Source: Bacteroidota bacterium
GTDB lineage: Bacteria > Bacteroidota > Bacteroidia > B-17B0 > B-17BO
Direction of reading: 5' to 3'
Assembly: GCA_025356715.1 (NCBI GenBank)
Contig: JANXRU010000299.1
Location: forward strand, 1-16,296
Length of the DNA: 16,296 nucleotides
Part shown: piece after piece, positions 1 to 8,400 of the stretch
Layout: each line of letters begins with the position of its first letter
Numbering within the stretch: the stretch's first letter is position 1
Position numbers and translations under genes: made by a program
The notes under the pieces: model-generated
The model's input: only the letters and a program-made list of their open reading frames with translations
Told to the model about the DNA's origin: nothing
Databases searched by the model: none

Positions 1-84
1 AAGATATAAAGCACCTGAAAATACAAACCCTGCTACTAAACATAACAGGGTGTAATACCAAGGATAATTTGAGATAATTTGCAT
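1..84 (-). CDS. N-terminus of a membrane-anchored protein (partial, cut by window edge)
   Basis: Reading the minus strand from an ATG at 84-82 gives 28 codons with no stop before the window edge. The peptide begins MQIISNYPWYYTLLCL and continues as an uninterrupted hydrophobic stretch (residues about 8-28), which looks like an N-terminal membrane anchor. It lies 86 bases downstream of fabG on the same strand, so it could be co-transcribed with it, although a repeat-rich spacer separates them. An aromatic start followed by a 20-residue hydrophobic segment is common in Bacteroidota inner-membrane proteins. Too little is visible to assign a family. The open frame and the membrane-like composition support a real gene; the fragment is short enough that chance cannot be excluded. 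Confidence 0.6.
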   Translation of the reverse strand, partial: MQIISNYPWYYTLLCLVAGFVFSGALYL

Positions 85-89
85 TTTAT

Positions 90-170
90 TTAAGTATTAA
101 GATTAAAGATATAAGTAGTATGAGGTTAAAATTGTGATGTAATACTTATATCTTAATACTTATATCTTTT
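90..170. repeat. Direct and inverted AT-rich repeats between fabG and the next gene
   Basis: TACTTATATCTT occurs twice in tandem (143-154 and 157-168, period 14). Its reverse complement, AAGATATAAGTA, occurs at 106-117. The element can therefore fold into a stem of 12 base pairs with a loop of about 25 or 39 bases. On the minus strand it lies just after the fabG stop codon, where it could act as an mRNA 3'-end or processing structure. No canonical GC-rich terminator stem is present. It may equally be a degenerate AT-rich intergenic repeat. Confidence 0.55.
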
Positions 171-917
171 TTAGGTAAGCATTCCTCCACATACATTGAT
201 GCATTGCCCAGTAATATAGCCACTCATGTCGCTTGCTAAAAATAAGGTTAAATTTGCAACATCTTCAGCAGTTCCACCACGTTTTAAAGGAATTGAATCT
301 CTCCATTGCTGTACTACTTTTTCATCTAAGGCTTCAGTCATTTCCGTTTCAATAAAGCCTGGTGCAATAGCATTAGAACGGATATTACGAGAGCCTAATT
401 CTAATGCTACTGATTTAGTAAAACCAATAATACCTGCTTTAGACGCCGAATAATTAGTTTGTCCCGCATTACCTTTTACGCCAACTACCGAACTCATGTT
501 AATGATAGAACCGCTGCGAGCCTTTAACATGGGCTTTTGCACAGCCTTGGTTAAATTAAATACTGATTTTAAATTAGCATTAATCACGTCGTCCCATTGT
601 TGCTCACTCATGCGCATTAATAGGGTATCACGGGTGATACCAGCATTATTTACTAATATGTCTACTGTTCCAAACTCAGCAACTACGTCCACTACTAATT
701 GCTCAGCTGCTTTAAAATCGGCAGCATCACTTTGATAGCCCTTAGCTTTGATTCCATAAGCGGCTAATTCAGCTTCAAAAGCTTTTGCTTTTTCAACTGA
801 ACTTAAATAAGTAAATGCAATGTTACATCCTTGTTCTGCAAATTTAGTGGCAATTCCTTTGCCTATTCCACGTGATGCGCCAGTAATGATGGCAACTTTA
901 TTTTGTAATAATTTCAT
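171..917 (-). CDS. fabG: 3-oxoacyl-[acyl-carrier-protein] reductase FabG
   Basis: Short-chain dehydrogenase/reductase that reduces 3-oxoacyl-ACP with NADPH in each cycle of type II fatty-acid synthesis in the cytoplasm. All family landmarks are visible in the 248 residues: the nucleotide-binding TGASRGIG at 12-19, NNAG at 90-93, and the catalytic tetrad N115, S143, Y156 and K160 (YSASK). The C-terminal part contains the APGFIETEMT segment (185-194) and the GYITGQ stretch (233-238) usual for FabG. Length matches the family norm (about 245). The minus-strand OstA-like gene ends 58 bases upstream, so the two may share a transcript. Many SDR enzymes resemble FabG, but this sequence is close to canonical FabG over its whole length, so the assignment is good. 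Confidence 0.93.
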   Translation of the reverse strand: MKLLQNKVAIITGASRGIGKGIATKFAEQGCNIAFTYLSSVEKAKAFEAELAAYGIKAKGYQSDAADFKAAEQLVVDVVAEFGTVDILVNNAGITRDTLLMRMSEQQWDDVINANLKSVFNLTKAVQKPMLKARSGSIINMSSVVGVKGNAGQTNYSASKAGIIGFTKSVALELGSRNIRSNAIAPGFIETEMTEALDEKVVQQWRDSIPLKRGGTAEDVANLTLFLASDMSGYITGQCINVCGGMLT

Positions 918-975
918 TGTTCTTGTTTAAATTAATGGCTAAATATACAAAGATTTATGTCTTTTTTATGGGGAC

Positions 976-2517
976 TTACTTCACTAAAATATCGTTTTTT
1001 GTCTTTGGGCGTTTATTCTCTAGCCAAACAAAGTTTTTTAAACGCATATCTTCATCCTTTACATCTTTTAAAGGAAAAACAGTTGATTCTGGCTTATTTC
1101 TAAAAGTAGCTCTGTCAACACCTTCTTTATTAAACCATACAGTTAAGTCGCTACAAATGGTTTTGTTTACGCCCTTATACCCTTTTTTTTCTTTTACGTA
1201 ATACATAATTTGTGCATTCCCAAATACATTGAGTTTGCGAATGGTATCTCGTTCCAAAAATCCTTCTATCCGTCTTCCTTCTATTTGATTAAATTTGTTG
1301 GCATCAAGGCTATCTACTTTTTGTATAACAATAGCGTTACTCACCAATTCAAAAAACTTAATTCCTTTATTTCCCGTTGTAATATTTATTTGCTTAGCTG
1401 TTACTTGCCCATTATTTGTCCAAAGAATTGGAGAGTTGAAAAGTTTCATTAAAGAGTCATGTGAACTGTATCCCATTGAATCACAAACGCCTTGTAAATC
1501 TTTTTTATAAATTTTCACATGGCGATAGGCTTTTACGTATGAGTGAGCGGAATCAGGTTTGAAATAAAATAAGGTGTCGCCAGAAATAAAAAGAGTATCT
1601 TTTTCTACAATCTTCCCATAAATGGCATGATCAGTAACAATGGCTCTATTGCCTTTTTCGTAATGCTCGGCATAATGCCCAACGATAAACGATTTATTAG
1701 TGGTATCAATTATTTGAACATTTTTAGTGGCTCGTCCATACCCTTTTTTACGATCATAAAAAATACTATCGCCTAATAATTTTTGGTCTTTAGTTACAAT
1801 TACAGCATTTTTACTAAACCGCGAAATCTCTTTATCCGTGTCGCACCAACCATTTTCGCAGTAAATGTAATTTTCTTTACTTGTTATAATAGTTGGTCCT
1901 AAAAAGTAAGATGTTTTGTTAATGGTATTATACCGTAAGGTATCGCTATTCATTTTATACTTGGGATTCGTTAGCACCACATCATAATGAAACGTTACAT
2001 CTTTTGTGGCAGAATAGTAATGACCATTTTTACTGGTGAGTGTATTTTCTTTATTAACAATGGTTCCGCCATCATAGTAACTAGCTACCGAACTTCCTAA
2101 ATCGTAAATAAGAGTATGAGTAGTAAGCGTCATCTCTTTTTCGATACATTTAACATTTCCTTTTAAATGAGCCAGTTTAGTGGCAGCATCATAGCGCAAC
2201 GAATCGCCATACAAAAAAATACTATCCCCTTTTATAATACTGATATGCCCGTATGCTTCCAATTTTTTATTAGAAAATAAATACGCACTATCGCAACGCA
2301 TAATAGCGCCTTCATGCTCACACTCCACGTTACCAATCAGTCGCTGAGCTTCAATTCCCAACGATTTATCAAAAGCTAAACGATTCGCATGATTAATTTT
2401 AATGAGTTTGCCATTATCTGTTTTAACAGTGGATTGCGAAAATCCGATAATTGACCATAACATTGCCATTAAAACAATATGTAGTTTACTATAAGGTATG
2501 TGCAATTGAGTTATCAT
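976..2517 (-). CDS. OstA-like (LptA/LptD N-terminal type) envelope protein
   Basis: A 513-residue exported protein. The N-terminus has a hydrophobic segment (about 13-26) ending in GFSQS, consistent with a signal peptide. The next M (residue 17) would leave too short a signal, so the longer start is preferred. The body is a series of short beta-rich repeats built on phrases such as 'GNVECEHEGAIMRCDSAYLF', 'GDSIFLYGDSLRYDAATKLA' and 'GDTLFYFKPDSA'. This is the pattern of the OstA/LptA beta-jellyroll seen in the Bacteroidota OstA-like family (PF13100). Relatives bridge LPS through the periplasm to the LptD translocon, so a role in LPS transport or outer-membrane assembly is inferred. It has no visible beta-barrel C-terminus, so it is not full LptD. 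It lies between a secreted unknown and fabG on the same strand. Confidence 0.82.
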   Translation of the reverse strand: MITQLHIPYSKLHIVLMAMLWSIIGFSQSTVKTDNGKLIKINHANRLAFDKSLGIEAQRLIGNVECEHEGAIMRCDSAYLFSNKKLEAYGHISIIKGDSIFLYGDSLRYDAATKLAHLKGNVKCIEKEMTLTTHTLIYDLGSSVASYYDGGTIVNKENTLTSKNGHYYSATKDVTFHYDVVLTNPKYKMNSDTLRYNTINKTSYFLGPTIITSKENYIYCENGWCDTDKEISRFSKNAVIVTKDQKLLGDSIFYDRKKGYGRATKNVQIIDTTNKSFIVGHYAEHYEKGNRAIVTDHAIYGKIVEKDTLFISGDTLFYFKPDSAHSYVKAYRHVKIYKKDLQGVCDSMGYSSHDSLMKLFNSPILWTNNGQVTAKQINITTGNKGIKFFELVSNAIVIQKVDSLDANKFNQIEGRRIEGFLERDTIRKLNVFGNAQIMYYVKEKKGYKGVNKTICSDLTVWFNKEGVDRATFRNKPESTVFPLKDVKDEDMRLKNFVWLENKRPKTKNDILVK

Positions 2518-2609
2518 CTAAAATAGACCCTAAATTTAATCATATTAATCTAAATCATTAAGTTGTATAAAATGATTGTGATTTTTTAAGAGAAGGATAA
2601 AACAATAAC

Positions 2610-3185
2610 TTACTCCAAAACTTCAATTTCAAGCACTGGATGAATCTCTATCCCATTTAAGGCATGGCCTTTACCATGCGCCATTTTATCAAAGAAAATA
2701 AAGCCCGTAACGCAAACTTTCATTTTTTTGCGAAGATTTTTTACACTATTAGAAGGCTTCCCAATTTTTGTATCAATTTCATTTCGTGCATTGCTAAAAT
2801 CTTGTTTAAGGTTTTTAAAATCAAGTAAGTTTTCTGATTCCGGATTTGGAATTTCCGCTATCAAGGTTGTTCCATTCCTTAGATCTTCCATTACTAAATG
2901 GTAATCACCATCATCTTCTATACCTGTTGCTAAAATATATGCAATAAAAGTTACTTTTACTTTCTCAGCGTTGGCTCTTTTGCCTTTATTCAATTGATAT
3001 TTGGATGGCCTTGGGTTTAAGTTGGTATCAGCCAATCTAGATATACTATCTTGTATTGGGTTAATGTGATAAATTCGTTGCCCTACAGTATCCGTTAATG
3101 TTTTAACGCTCCATCTATATACTTGAGCATCTAGTGTATTAATGAATATTAAAAAACTGATGCAAATTGTTTTAAATAGTAACAT
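2610..3185 (-). CDS. Secreted conserved protein of unknown function
   Basis: 191 residues with a clear N-terminal signal peptide (hydrophobic 3-18, probable cleavage near residue 20-21, LDA-QVY). The first third (21-75) looks poorly conserved. From about residue 75 the protein has a compact beta-rich domain: KVKVTFIAYILATG (75-88), DGDYHLVMEDL (92-102), TTLIAEIPNPE (106-116), then KVCVTGFIFFDKMAHG (156-171) and NGIEIHPVLEI (177-187). From memory, a family of secreted bacterial proteins shares the arrangement 'D.HLV..D', 'IAEIP.P' and 'G..FFD..HG....NGIE.HPVL.I'; no function is known to me. The fold could be OB-like, which is inference. The gene is 92 bases upstream of the OstA-like gene on the same strand and divergent from the rRNA methyltransferase. 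Confidence 0.75.
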   Translation of the reverse strand: MLLFKTICISFLIFINTLDAQVYRWSVKTLTDTVGQRIYHINPIQDSISRLADTNLNPRPSKYQLNKGKRANAEKVKVTFIAYILATGIEDDGDYHLVMEDLRNGTTLIAEIPNPESENLLDFKNLKQDFSNARNEIDTKIGKPSNSVKNLRKKMKVCVTGFIFFDKMAHGKGHALNGIEIHPVLEIEVLE

Positions 3186-3268
3186 GATTTAAAATTACTC
3201 ATTAGTTACGATACCTCTATCAATAAATCTCTTAATGGTTCTCTAAAAAAACTTTATCTTTAAGCCCT

Positions 3269-4675
3269 ATGAGTAAAATTAAAAAAAATATTTTTGTTGA
3301 GAACGCACCAATTGTTGATATATCTTCCGAAGGGAAATCAGTAGCCAAGGTAGAAGGGATGGTTATTTTTGTAGATGGCGGCGTACCAGGCGATGTAGCA
3401 GATGTGTTAATTACACGTAAAAAAAACAATTATGCCGAAGGTCATATTGTAACAATTCATAAGCCATCCGAAAACCGTATAGAGCCTAAATGTGAGCATT
3501 TCGGGCATTGTGGTGGTTGCAAATGGCAACATATGAATTACGAAACACAACTTGTATTTAAGCAGAAAACTGTGGCTGATGCGCTTACTCGCATTGGGCA
3601 TTTAGATATTTCAACACTTCAGCCAATATTTGCGAATAAAGAAAGTTATTACTACCGAAATAAATTAGAGTTTTCATTTTCTGATAAAAAATGGCTAACT
3701 AACGAAGAGGTTAAAAGTGGCGTAGAGATTGATAATCGAAACGCTTTAGGCTTTCATATACCTAAAATGTTTGATAAAATATTGGACATTAAAAATTGTT
3801 ATTTACAAGAAGAGCCATCTAATTCTATTCGCAATAGTATTAGGGATTTTGCAAATAGTAATCACCTCACTTTTTTTAATGTAAGAAATAAAACAGGTCT
3901 ATTACGAACTTTAATGATTCGTTCTTCCAGTAATGGCGAGCTCATGGTATTAATTCAGTTTTTTGATAACGAACCAGAAAATATTGCTTTACTATTAAAT
4001 CATTTAAAAATAGCCTTTCCTAAAATCACATCATTGCAATATGTGATTAATCAAAAAGGGAATGATACATTGCAAGATTTAGATATTATTACCTTTTACG
4101 GCAGAGATCATATTTTTGAAGAAATGGAAGGATTAAAATTTAAAATTTCTGCTAAATCTTTTTATCAAACGAATTCTCCTCAGGCTTACGAACTCTATAA
4201 AATTACCCGAGATTTATGTGGATTGACTGGTAATGAGGTTGTTTATGATTTATACACAGGCACAGGTACAATTGCCAATTTTGTTGCCAAGAATGCTAAA
4301 AAAGTAGTAGGAATAGAATACGTTCCTGATGCCGCAATAGACGCTAAAGCAAATTCTGAATATAATCAAATAACCAATACAACCTTTTTTGCTGGTGACA
4401 TGAAAGATGTTTTAAATGCTGAATTCATCACCACTCATGGTAAACCCGATGTTATTATTACTGACCCGCCTCGAGCAGGTATGCATGTGGATGTTGTGGC
4501 TGTTATTTTAAAAGCCGCCCCTCAAAAAATTGTGTATGTAAGTTGTAATCCAGCCACACAAGCCCGAGATTTGGAAATGATGATGGAACACTACGAGATA
4601 AAATGCATTCAACCTGTTGATATGTTCCCACAAACTGCTCATGTTGAAAATGTTGTTTTATTGGTAAAGAAGTAG
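3269..4675 (+). CDS. rlmD: 23S rRNA (uracil-5-)-methyltransferase, RlmD/RumA family
   Basis: SAM-dependent RNA methyltransferase that makes 5-methyluridine in 23S rRNA. The 468 residues hold, in order: an N-terminal TRAM-like RNA-binding domain (about 5-65, 'SSEGKSVAKVEGMVIFVDGG'); the [4Fe-4S] cysteines C75, C81 and C84, with C177 as the probable fourth ligand; a central insert; the SAM-binding motif DLYTGTGTI (327-335); DPPRAG (399-404); the catalytic nucleophile C426 in YVSCNP; and the C-terminal HVENVVLL (458-465). Length fits Bacteroidota RumA-like enzymes. Whether it targets U1939 (RlmD), U747 (RlmC) or several sites cannot be decided from the sequence, so the symbol is the usual annotation rather than proof. 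It is divergent from the secreted unknown, across an 83-base spacer that must hold both promoters. Confidence 0.92.
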   Translation: MSKIKKNIFVENAPIVDISSEGKSVAKVEGMVIFVDGGVPGDVADVLITRKKNNYAEGHIVTIHKPSENRIEPKCEHFGHCGGCKWQHMNYETQLVFKQKTVADALTRIGHLDISTLQPIFANKESYYYRNKLEFSFSDKKWLTNEEVKSGVEIDNRNALGFHIPKMFDKILDIKNCYLQEEPSNSIRNSIRDFANSNHLTFFNVRNKTGLLRTLMIRSSSNGELMVLIQFFDNEPENIALLLNHLKIAFPKITSLQYVINQKGNDTLQDLDIITFYGRDHIFEEMEGLKFKISAKSFYQTNSPQAYELYKITRDLCGLTGNEVVYDLYTGTGTIANFVAKNAKKVVGIEYVPDAAIDAKANSEYNQITNTTFFAGDMKDVLNAEFITTHGKPDVIITDPPRAGMHVDVVAVILKAAPQKIVYVSCNPATQARDLEMMMEHYEIKCIQPVDMFPQTAHVENVVLLVKK

Positions 4676-4798
4676 AAAATACTGTTGTTTTGTTGAATTT
4701 TTAAAAGTTGTTCATTATTTTTTTAATTTTAATGTAACCATTTTTATTTTTCTAGGTTTAACTAAACAGTACAGTATTAATCTCTAATTCTATTTAAT

Positions 4799-5089
4799 AT
4801 GATAGCAACATCCACTTTCGAAAAAATTGATAAAGAAAAAATAGAAATTTTAAAATTTCCTAAAGATGAAGTATTACTTGATAAGGATTTAATTAAAGAT
4901 AGAGAATCTGAGTTGAATAGAGCCTTAGCACTTGGAAATTTAGAACATACAAAAATAAAAATTTACTTCGAGGATGATAAATCTAGAAAGCTTGTAGAAA
5001 CTACTGTATGGGGAGTTACAGATAAAAGAGTTATTTTAAAGCAAGGAGTTGTTATACCAATTAACCGAGTACATAAAATTTCCTTATAG
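4799..5089 (+). CDS. Small conserved hypothetical protein
   Basis: 96 residues, soluble, no signal peptide or membrane segment. The N-terminal half is charged and probably helical (KIDKEKIEILKFPKDEV and KDLIKDRESELNRALALG). The C-terminal half is predicted beta: KIKIYFEDDKSRKLVETTVWG (52-72) and TDKRVILKQGVVIPINRVHKI (74-94). The closing 'W.VTDK.V.LK.GV.IPI.R...I' pattern is one I associate with a small conserved Bacteroidota family of unknown role; the end resembles a PH-like or Sm-like strand pair, but this is inference. Translation is convincing: the ATG is followed by an unbroken frame and a strong terminator sits 17 bases after the stop. The upstream spacer from rlmD is 123 bases, so it probably has its own promoter. 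Confidence 0.75.
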   Translation: MIATSTFEKIDKEKIEILKFPKDEVLLDKDLIKDRESELNRALALGNLEHTKIKIYFEDDKSRKLVETTVWGVTDKRVILKQGVVIPINRVHKISL

Positions 5090-5105
5090 GAAATGCCACT
5101 TAATT

Positions 5106-5141
5106 AAAAATCCTCTGAAGAATTGTTTTCAGAGGATTTTT
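5106..5141. terminator. Bidirectional intrinsic terminator
   Basis: A perfect 9-base-pair stem (TCCTCTGAA at 5111-5119 with TTCAGAGGA at 5128-5136) closes an 8-base loop. The stem is preceded by five A (5106-5110) and followed by a T run (5137-5143), so it works in both directions. It lies between the convergent small conserved gene (stop at 5089) and the adhesin gene (stop at 5150) and should end both transcripts. Confidence 0.9.
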
Positions 5142-5149
5142 TTATGGAA

Positions 5150-5440
5150 TTATTTTGATTTGGTTAACATCGTTAAATGTCCTGTTTTCCTGTAATTTTC
5201 ACCTCCTAAAGAAATAATATCAACAATATAAACATAAACACCTTGTTGAGATAATACACCTTTGTATTTACCGTCCCAACCTAGCTCAGTATTATCTTCA
5301 TGAAATATTTCTACTCCCCATCTATCGAAAATACTAAGATTAATTTGTGCTAAGCCGTAGCCTTTTGGCATAAAGTATTCATTGCTAATATCTCCATTTG
5401 GTGTAAACGCGTTAGGTATAAATAAATCCCAAAATTTGGT
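5150..5440 (-). other. T9SS type B sorting domain (gliding motility-associated C-terminal domain)
   Basis: Codes for residues about 2143-2238 of the adhesin. Typical signatures are IPNAFTPNGD (2150-2159), FDRWG (2180-2184), WDGKYKG (2197-2203) and GVYVYIVDI (2209-2217). In Bacteroidota this C-terminal module directs export across the outer membrane by the type IX system and is distinct from the shorter type A signal. Confidence 0.9.
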
Positions 5441-8400
5441 AATTGTAATGCAAACTTCATCTGTGTTTCTGCAACCAAATGATGAAAAACCTTCTAAAGT
5501 ATAACAAGTCGATTCAATAGGATGAACCTCTACAATTGGACACCAGTTACATATTAAAGGAGTAGCATCTGGTGATAAAAAACCAACAGGAACATTTCCT
5601 GTTCCATTTAATACATAAGATTCATCGATATTGATTGTCGTGTCTCTTCCTGCATTAACTATTGGTAATGGATTTACATCAATCAGAACGGTTGCCGTTA
5701 CAGGACATAAATTGCTATTTGATACGGTTACTGTATAAATGGTTGGTACAGTGGGTTTAACTACGGTTGTAGAATCGTTTGGCTTAGTTACACCAATCGT
5801 TGGATTCCAATGATAGGTATTACCTCCTTTGGCATAAATGATGGTTGTTTGCCCAAAGCATATAGCGTCATTAGGACTGATAATCGGAATTATACGAGGA
5901 AGAACAACAATTTCTATCGTTTTGGTTGAAGTACAAATAGTTGGAGCTGTCCCATTTGTTCCAGTTGCAGTATATATAGTTGTGTTTAAAGGAGAGGCTA
6001 TTGTTATTGCTGAATTAATTGCGCTAACAGATGATGGTGACCAAGTGTAAGCTAAGGCACCCGAGGCAGTTAATACACTTGTACTTCCTGAACATATTGT
6101 TAATGGATTCCCTGTAATTGAAATAGTAGGGGTAGCAATAACGATAACTGATAATGAAGTTGATCCAACACAACCTAAGGACGACGAGCCACTAACAATA
6201 TAGTTAATGGATGATGGAGGCGTAGAAATCACATTTGAACCTGAAGTTGTATTTAAATTTGTGGCAGGACTCCAAGTATAAGTTACTCCACCGTTAGCTG
6301 ATAAATTAGTTGAAGCAGTTGAACAAATGGTTGCACTAGCTGAAGTTATAACAGGCGAAACGGTTACTGTTACAACTATTTGATTAGTACTTGTACAAGT
6401 GCTATTAGCTCCAGTTACATTATAAGTTGAGGTATTTGCTGGAGAAGCAATGACTAATGAACCTGAACTAGCACTCAAGGTTGCAATTGGACTCCATGTA
6501 TAATTTGTTGCTCCGTTGGTTGTTAAAGATGCAGATCCTGCTGGGCAAATAATAGTTGATGATGTATTAATTGTTAATGTTGGTGTAACAATAACACTAA
6601 TGGTTGCTACAGCTGTAATAGTACAAGTATTTATTTCACCTGTTACAGTATAAGTTTCAATAGTATTTGGTGTAGCAGTTACTGTATCATTAATTGTACT
6701 GTTTAAACTAGCAGAAGCACCCCACGTATATGTTGAAGCGCCGCTGACGGCTATTGTTCCTGAAGTTCCCGAACAAATACTATAACTTGGAGTGATGGTT
6801 AATGTTGGAATCGGAAAAACATCTATAAGTGATGTTGCTGTATCAATACACGTATTAATATCCACACCAATAACAGTATAGGTTGTTGTAACAGTAGGGC
6901 TTGCAGAAACGCTTGCATTATTAGCACTGCTTAATGTATTAGATGGAATCCATGTATATGAATTTGCTCCACTAACGCTTATAGATGCAGAGTTTCCTGC
7001 GCATAATGAATTATTAGTAGTGGATAAAATCGGCAATGAATTAACAGTAATAGTTGTTGTGGTAACATCGAAACAACCATTCATATCTGTACCAGTAATT
7101 ATATAATCTTGTGTGGTACTTGGCGTACCTGTTACGATAGATGCAGTGGTCGAACTTAATCCTATGCCTGGCGACCAACTATATGTTGACGCGCCAATTG
7201 CAGTAAGTGTTGCTGTTTGTTGCCCAATGCAAATTGATGAACTATTAACCGTAACAGTAGGAGTAGGGTTCACTGTTATACTTGTTGTTGCATCATTGAT
7301 ACAACCATTTACATCCGTACCCGTTATGGTGTAATTTTCAGTTGAAACAGGATTTCCGGTAACCGTGGTTCCAGTTAATGCGCTTAAGCCAGAACTCCAT
7401 GTATAGGTTATTGCTCCATTCGCAGTTAATGTGGCTGTTTGTTGTCCTGAACAGATAGTGGAACTATTTACCGTAATAGTAGGAGATGGATTTACAACAA
7501 CGTTTGTAGTTGCAGTTCCTATACATCCATCAGAATTTGTTCCAATTACTGAATAACTTGTAGTTACGAGTGGTGCAGGAGTTATAGTAGTTGTATTTGC
7601 TCCCGAATTCCACGTATATGTCGAAGCACCATTAGCGATAATATCTAAAGGTATACCAGGGCAAATTGGTTGTCCTTGACAAACGAAATCCATTACACCA
7701 AAAGCAAGATTAATGTACGTTTCATTATTATTATAATCAAATGAAATACAATTGTGAATGCCAGGAAATCTAATGATAGTAAATCCTTCAGCTCCAATTA
7801 ATGTTGTGGAATTTACATAAGTCATATTAATCCCTGACCATAAAACTTGGTAAGGAACGCCAGTGGTAATGGTAACTGGAAGTGCAGCTTGTCCGATACT
7901 AGCAAATGCAATTTGAGGATTAATAACCGGCTGACTAAAACAAAAGTTAAATGTTCCTGCTAAATCATTTCTGATAGTTGTGGCTGCAATAGGTACACTA
8001 TAACTCACAGGAAATGTAGCGCCACTAAACATAGATGGTGTTGTTGATAAACCGCTACCAGAATGTGTAGCATTAAATGTTACACCAGATGGTAAATTAC
8101 CTTGAGCTAATCCTGGAGTTACGGAGGTTACGTTTAGCCAATTTAAAATCGATGTATCACATAAACTATTTTTTTGAATGATGTAAATGTTTGGTATCGG
8201 ATTAACAATAACTGAAGATACAGCGCTTCCCGAACAACCATTATTACCAGTGACTGTGTAATTTGTTGTAACGGTTGGGCTTGCAATGACCGAAAACCCA
8301 GTTGCACTATTTAATGTAGTTGAAGGAGTCCAAGTGTAATTTGCCGCTCCAGCAGCTATTAGGGTAGCAGTTTGTTGTCCTGAACAAAGTGTTGCACTGT

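Noticed and set aside
226..735. Plus-strand open frames within fabG
   Set aside because: They are antisense to a canonical FabG with all catalytic residues and have no recognisable protein features.
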